A stretch of DNA of 64,000 nucleotides, taken from positions 1-64,000 of the forward strand of contig JBBQFQ010000022.1 of NCBI GenBank assembly GCA_038322235.1, given 5' to 3'. A program made the translations under genes and the position numbers. Below the pieces are notes generated by a model, which ran no database searches, was not told the origin of the DNA, and saw nothing but the letters and a program-made list of their open reading frames with translations. How positions within the stretch are numbered: position 1 is the first letter of the stretch; the number at the start of each line of letters is the position of its first letter. Positions 61,395 through 64,000 of this stretch are shown in pieces. This stretch comes from SZAS-18 sp038322235. GTDB taxonomy: Bacteria; Verrucomicrobiota; Verrucomicrobiia; Chthoniobacterales; SZAS-18.

Positions 61395-62504
61395 ATGTTC
61401 CGTCTTGCCGACGTCCGTCGCGTGCATCTCGAGGTCACCTCGGGCTGCAATGCGCGTTGCCCGATGTGCCCGCGGAATCTGCACGGCGGGGCCGTGAATC
61501 CGGCGCTGGTCGTGGCGCAGCTTCGCCTGGGGGACATCGAGACCATCTTCCCGCCGGAATTCCTCGGTCAGCTCACGGACGTGCGCTTCTGCGGGAACTA
61601 CGGGGACCCGATCGTCGCGGCGGACCTGCTCCCGATCTGTGCGTACCTCAAGGCGGGGAATCCGCGTCTGCGGCTGACCCTGCATTCGAACGGCGGGGCG
61701 CGGGACGAGGCGTGGTGGACGGACCTCGCGCGCGTGACGGACTGCGTTCGCTTCGGCATCGATGGCCTGGCCGACACGAATCACCTCTACCGGCGCGGGG
61801 TGGAATGGGAGCGCGTCGTGCGCGCCGTGCGCGCGTTCATCACGGCGGGCGGCCGGGCGAAGTGGGATTTCCTCGTGTTCCGGCACAACGAGCATCAGGT
61901 CGGCCTGGCCCGGCGCCTCGCGGCCGAGCTCGGGTTCGCGCGCTTCACTGCGAAACGCACGCGGCGGTTCTTGCGGGAAGGTCGCGCGCAGGAACGCTTC
62001 GAGGTGCGATCCACGGCTGGCGGGCTCGAATATTTTCTCGAGCCACCGTCCGAGGCGGCGTTGCGCAACGATGCAGTGGCGACGGCCGCGGAATCGTGGA
62101 ACACGCCGGGAGACTACGCTGGTTACCTCGCGGAGACGCCCATCTGCTGCAAGGCCGCCGCGCAGCGGGAGATCTACGTGAGCGCCGACGGACTGGTGTT
62201 TCCGTGCTGCTTCCTCGCGCAGATTTACCCGCCATCGCCTTCCGGCGAATCGGAGCAGGTCGCGAAGCTGCTCTCGTCGATTCCCGAGGGTCGGGCGTCG
62301 ATCGACGCCCGGCACCACCCGCTGGCGGAAATCCTGGCGGGTCCGTTTTTCCGTGCGGTGGCGGATCGCTGGGCGCCTGGCGGGCCGGAGAGACTGCGGA
62401 CGTGCGCCCGTCAGTGCGGGAAGCTTGATTTTTTCGGGGCCCAGTTTGCCGTTAGCGAGCCCGTGGGTCGCACCGCTGCGCCCGGGTGGATGCTGCCCGT
62501 CTGA
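61395..62504 (+). CDS. radical SAM protein with SPASM-like C-terminus
   Basis: A 369-residue protein with the radical SAM cluster Cys18, Cys22, Cys25 (GCNARCPMC) right after an N-terminal strand, a GNYGDPIV block (glycine-rich SAM contact region) and a C-terminal set of cysteines (ICCKAAAQREIYVSADGLVFPCC, then CARQCG) that may hold a second [4Fe-4S] cluster as in SPASM proteins. Members modify peptides, sugars or cofactors. Its neighbours give no clear substrate; a glycosyltransferase lies about 800 bases downstream. Confidence 0.82.
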   Translation: MFRLADVRRVHLEVTSGCNARCPMCPRNLHGGAVNPALVVAQLRLGDIETIFPPEFLGQLTDVRFCGNYGDPIVAADLLPICAYLKAGNPRLRLTLHSNGGARDEAWWTDLARVTDCVRFGIDGLADTNHLYRRGVEWERVVRAVRAFITAGGRAKWDFLVFRHNEHQVGLARRLAAELGFARFTAKRTRRFLREGRAQERFEVRSTAGGLEYFLEPPSEAALRNDAVATAAESWNTPGDYAGYLAETPICCKAAAQREIYVSADGLVFPCCFLAQIYPPSPSGESEQVAKLLSSIPEGRASIDARHHPLAEILAGPFFRAVADRWAPGGPERLRTCARQCGKLDFFGAQFAVSEPVGRTAAPGWMLPV

Positions 62505-62531
62505 CGAACAGCGGCGATCGCCTCGGGCCCC

Positions 62532-63032
62532 CTACTTCTTCTCCGGATACACGGCCACAGCTTCCACTTCGATGAGCCAGTCGGGATTCACGAGGCTCTG
62601 GACGCCGACGGTCGAGCGCGCGGTCTTGCCGGGGTTTTTCTCGTTCGCGAAGAACTCGCCGTAGGCCTTGAACCAACCTGGGAAGTCACACTTTCCTCCC
62701 TTGGCGGCGTCGGGCACGACGTAAACGCGGAGATACACGACGTCCTTGAGCGTGAGGCCCTGATCCGCGAGGACCTTCTCGATATTCTTCAAGCAACTCA
62801 CCCCCTGCGCGTAGGTGTCGCCGACGCGGTCATAGACGGTGGCACCTTCCTTCGCGAGGGTCGTCGGCACCGTCCCGCTCGTCCAGAAATAGGCGCGTCC
62901 GGCCGGGACCGCGACGCCCGCGGCGATCGGGGATTTCGCGTCACCCGGGAAGATCAGTTGGGCGGGAGGCTCGGCGTGCATGACGGCCACCAGAGCGAGA
63001 AACGCGAGGGGAGCGAGGAGGGATTTGGGCAT
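62532..63032 (-). CDS. RidA family protein with signal peptide
   Basis: A 166-residue protein. Residues 1-20 (MPKSLLAPLAFLALVAVMHA) form a signal peptide, and the rest is a YjgF/RidA domain with the family ARSTV (catalytic Arg) and LIEVEAVAVYP ending. Classic RidA hydrolyses reactive enamines in the cytoplasm; this one would act in the periplasm, and an insertion (PDAAKGGKCDFPGWFKAYGEFF) with a Cys distinguishes it. It converges on the radical SAM gene with a 27-base gap. Confidence 0.85.
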   Translation of the reverse strand: MPKSLLAPLAFLALVAVMHAEPPAQLIFPGDAKSPIAAGVAVPAGRAYFWTSGTVPTTLAKEGATVYDRVGDTYAQGVSCLKNIEKVLADQGLTLKDVVYLRVYVVPDAAKGGKCDFPGWFKAYGEFFANEKNPGKTARSTVGVQSLVNPDWLIEVEAVAVYPEKK

Positions 63033-63150
63033 GAGCAGGGGAGGGGAAGCAAGCGCGGTCCGGTCGGGGGCGATGGTGCAATCCCGTCCAGGGGATGGCC
63101 AGCGAAACCTTCGCGGCGGACGAAGAACCCCCCGCGACGCGGAGGAAAAG

Positions 63151-63225
63151 TGGCGACCCCAACGGGAATCGAACCCGTGCTGTAGCCTTGAGAGGGCTAT
63201 GACCTAACCGCTAGTCGATGGGGCC
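63151..63225 (-). tRNA. tRNA-Glu (CUC anticodon)
   Basis: The minus strand gives acceptor GGCCCCA/TGGGGTC, a D arm with AGCGGTTAGG, anticodon stem TAGCC/GGCTA with loop CTCTCAA (anticodon CTC), T arm ACGGG-TTCGATT-CCCGT, discriminator G and an encoded CCA at 63151-63153. Confidence 0.95.
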
Positions 63226-63288
63226 GAAAAGCGAAGGTGAGAAGATGCCTCGACTTCCGCGGTGTGCAACGGGATTTGTCCAGCCTGC

Positions 63289-64000
63289 ATGAGTCCTCCC
63301 CGCATCAGCTTCGGCATCCCGGCGTACAGTCGCCCCGCCCTGCTCAAGGAGGCGATCGCCAGCATCCGCGCGCAGACGCTTCCCCTCGAGTGGGAGATAG
63401 TGGTCTGCGATGATCTCGGCCTGCCCGGCACAGCCGAGGTCGTGCTCGGGTTCGACGATCCGCGCATCACCCTGCACGTCCATCCGCAGCGGGTCGGCGC
63501 GGTGGGGAATTGGAACGCCTGTCTGGCCGTGGCGCGTGGCGACTGGGTGATGGTGCTGCACGAGGATGATGCGCTCTTTCCCGAGTATCTGCGGCTCGTC
63601 GCGCCGCTTCTCGCGGGCGACGCCGTGGCGGTCTGCACGAAGACGCTCACCGGCGGGGCGTTGCCTCCCGCGCCCGCGGTGCCCGCCCGGCCGGAGAATC
63701 GGATCTATCCGCCGGCGTGGTTCGTCAAGAGCTCCATGACGCCCTTTCCCGGGGTCTTGATGCGCCGGGAGGTGGCCATGCGACTGGGTGGGTTTGATGC
63801 CGCCTGGGGCCCGCTCGCCGACTACGAATTTTGGTATCGGCTCGCCTGCGCCGGGCCCGTGCGCGTGGTGGATGCCGTAGGCGCTTTTTACCGTCAAAGT
63901 CCCGAGCAGTGGACCGCCAACGCGTGGGAGGAAATGCTCCAGAAAGTGCACCTGCTCCGGCTCCGGATCGCTCGCACGCACCTCCCGTCGCGTCCGCTGG
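63289..64000 (+). CDS. family 2 glycosyltransferase (partial, cut by window end)
   Basis: The + strand frame from ATG at 63289 stays open to the window end (237 codons). It reads MSPPRISFGIPAYSRPALLKEA, then WEIVVCDD, VGNWNACLAVARGDWVMVLHEDDALFPEYL (the GT-A fold DxD-type EDD metal site) and LGGFDAAWGPLADYEFWYRLA, the standard GT2 ending region. It transfers a sugar from a nucleotide sugar, probably to a cell-surface glycan. The minus-strand open frames over this region are shadows. Confidence 0.88.
   Translation, partial: MSPPRISFGIPAYSRPALLKEAIASIRAQTLPLEWEIVVCDDLGLPGTAEVVLGFDDPRITLHVHPQRVGAVGNWNACLAVARGDWVMVLHEDDALFPEYLRLVAPLLAGDAVAVCTKTLTGGALPPAPAVPARPENRIYPPAWFVKSSMTPFPGVLMRREVAMRLGGFDAAWGPLADYEFWYRLACAGPVRVVDAVGAFYRQSPEQWTANAWEEMLQKVHLLRLRIARTHLPSRPL

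Noticed and set aside
63211..63981. A 256-codon minus-strand open frame
   Set aside because: Shadow of the + strand glycosyltransferase, which has the GT2 motifs and is open to the window end.

Overview
The window is high-GC bacterial DNA (about two thirds G+C by eye) from a Gram-negative organism: it has a TonB-dependent receptor, a PagL-like lipid A deacylase relative, an OmpA/MotB-type peptidoglycan-binding protein, two periplasmic amidases and PBP1C. The mix of a lone 5'-3' exonuclease, a Ser/Thr kinase fused to TPRs, a group-III-like PfkA and heptamer repeats at gene junctions best fits Verrucomicrobiota (Opitutales-like). That assignment is inference; no 16S rRNA gene is present.

Layout. 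1-1256 is a lower-GC accessory patch: the end of an IS3-type transposase, an unknown gene apparently truncated by it, a long imperfect hairpin and a VOC protein. 1.3-8.1 kb carries a YraQ/TIGR03943 permease pair, an exported M3 dipeptidase, a duplicated-domain exported protein, and HIT, DUF423 and TPMT-like genes. 8.2-15.8 kb has pbpC, a two-subunit molybdenum hydroxylase (iorAB-like), an Lrp/AsnC regulator, pfkA and a small beta-propeller protein. 16-27 kb has a TonB receptor and a kdpABC-OMP-kdpDE potassium uptake locus, all on the + strand. 27-38 kb holds bcp, a 5'-3' exonuclease, glcD, valS, an amidase, a membrane TPR protein and gamma-glutamyltransferase. 38-44 kb holds small unknown proteins, a Ser/Thr kinase-TPR receptor, the PagL-like gene and a long AlaX. 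44-47.6 kb is the most unusual part: a 33-unit array of a 21-bp dyad-symmetric repeat beside a ZorA/ZorB-like proton-channel pair with no zorC/D/E in view. 47.7-64 kb has a LysE exporter, an oversized adenylate-kinase-like protein, an NRDE protein, an ABC exporter, thiC under a TPP riboswitch, a second amidase, tRNA-Gln, HU, DUF1844, thrS behind a threonine-rich leader peptide and attenuator, a Tat-exported phosphoesterase, a radical SAM protein, an exported RidA, tRNA-Glu and a glycosyltransferase cut by the window edge.

Regulation visible in sequence: the TPP riboswitch (thiC), a threonine leader peptide plus intrinsic terminator (thrS), kdpDE beside its target operon, and ATGA stop/start overlaps that couple yraQ to the TIGR03943 gene, DUF423 to HIT, and iorA to iorB. 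Short heptamer repeats of unrelated sequence abut the start codons of yraQ, kdpB, kdpC and the Ser/Thr kinase.
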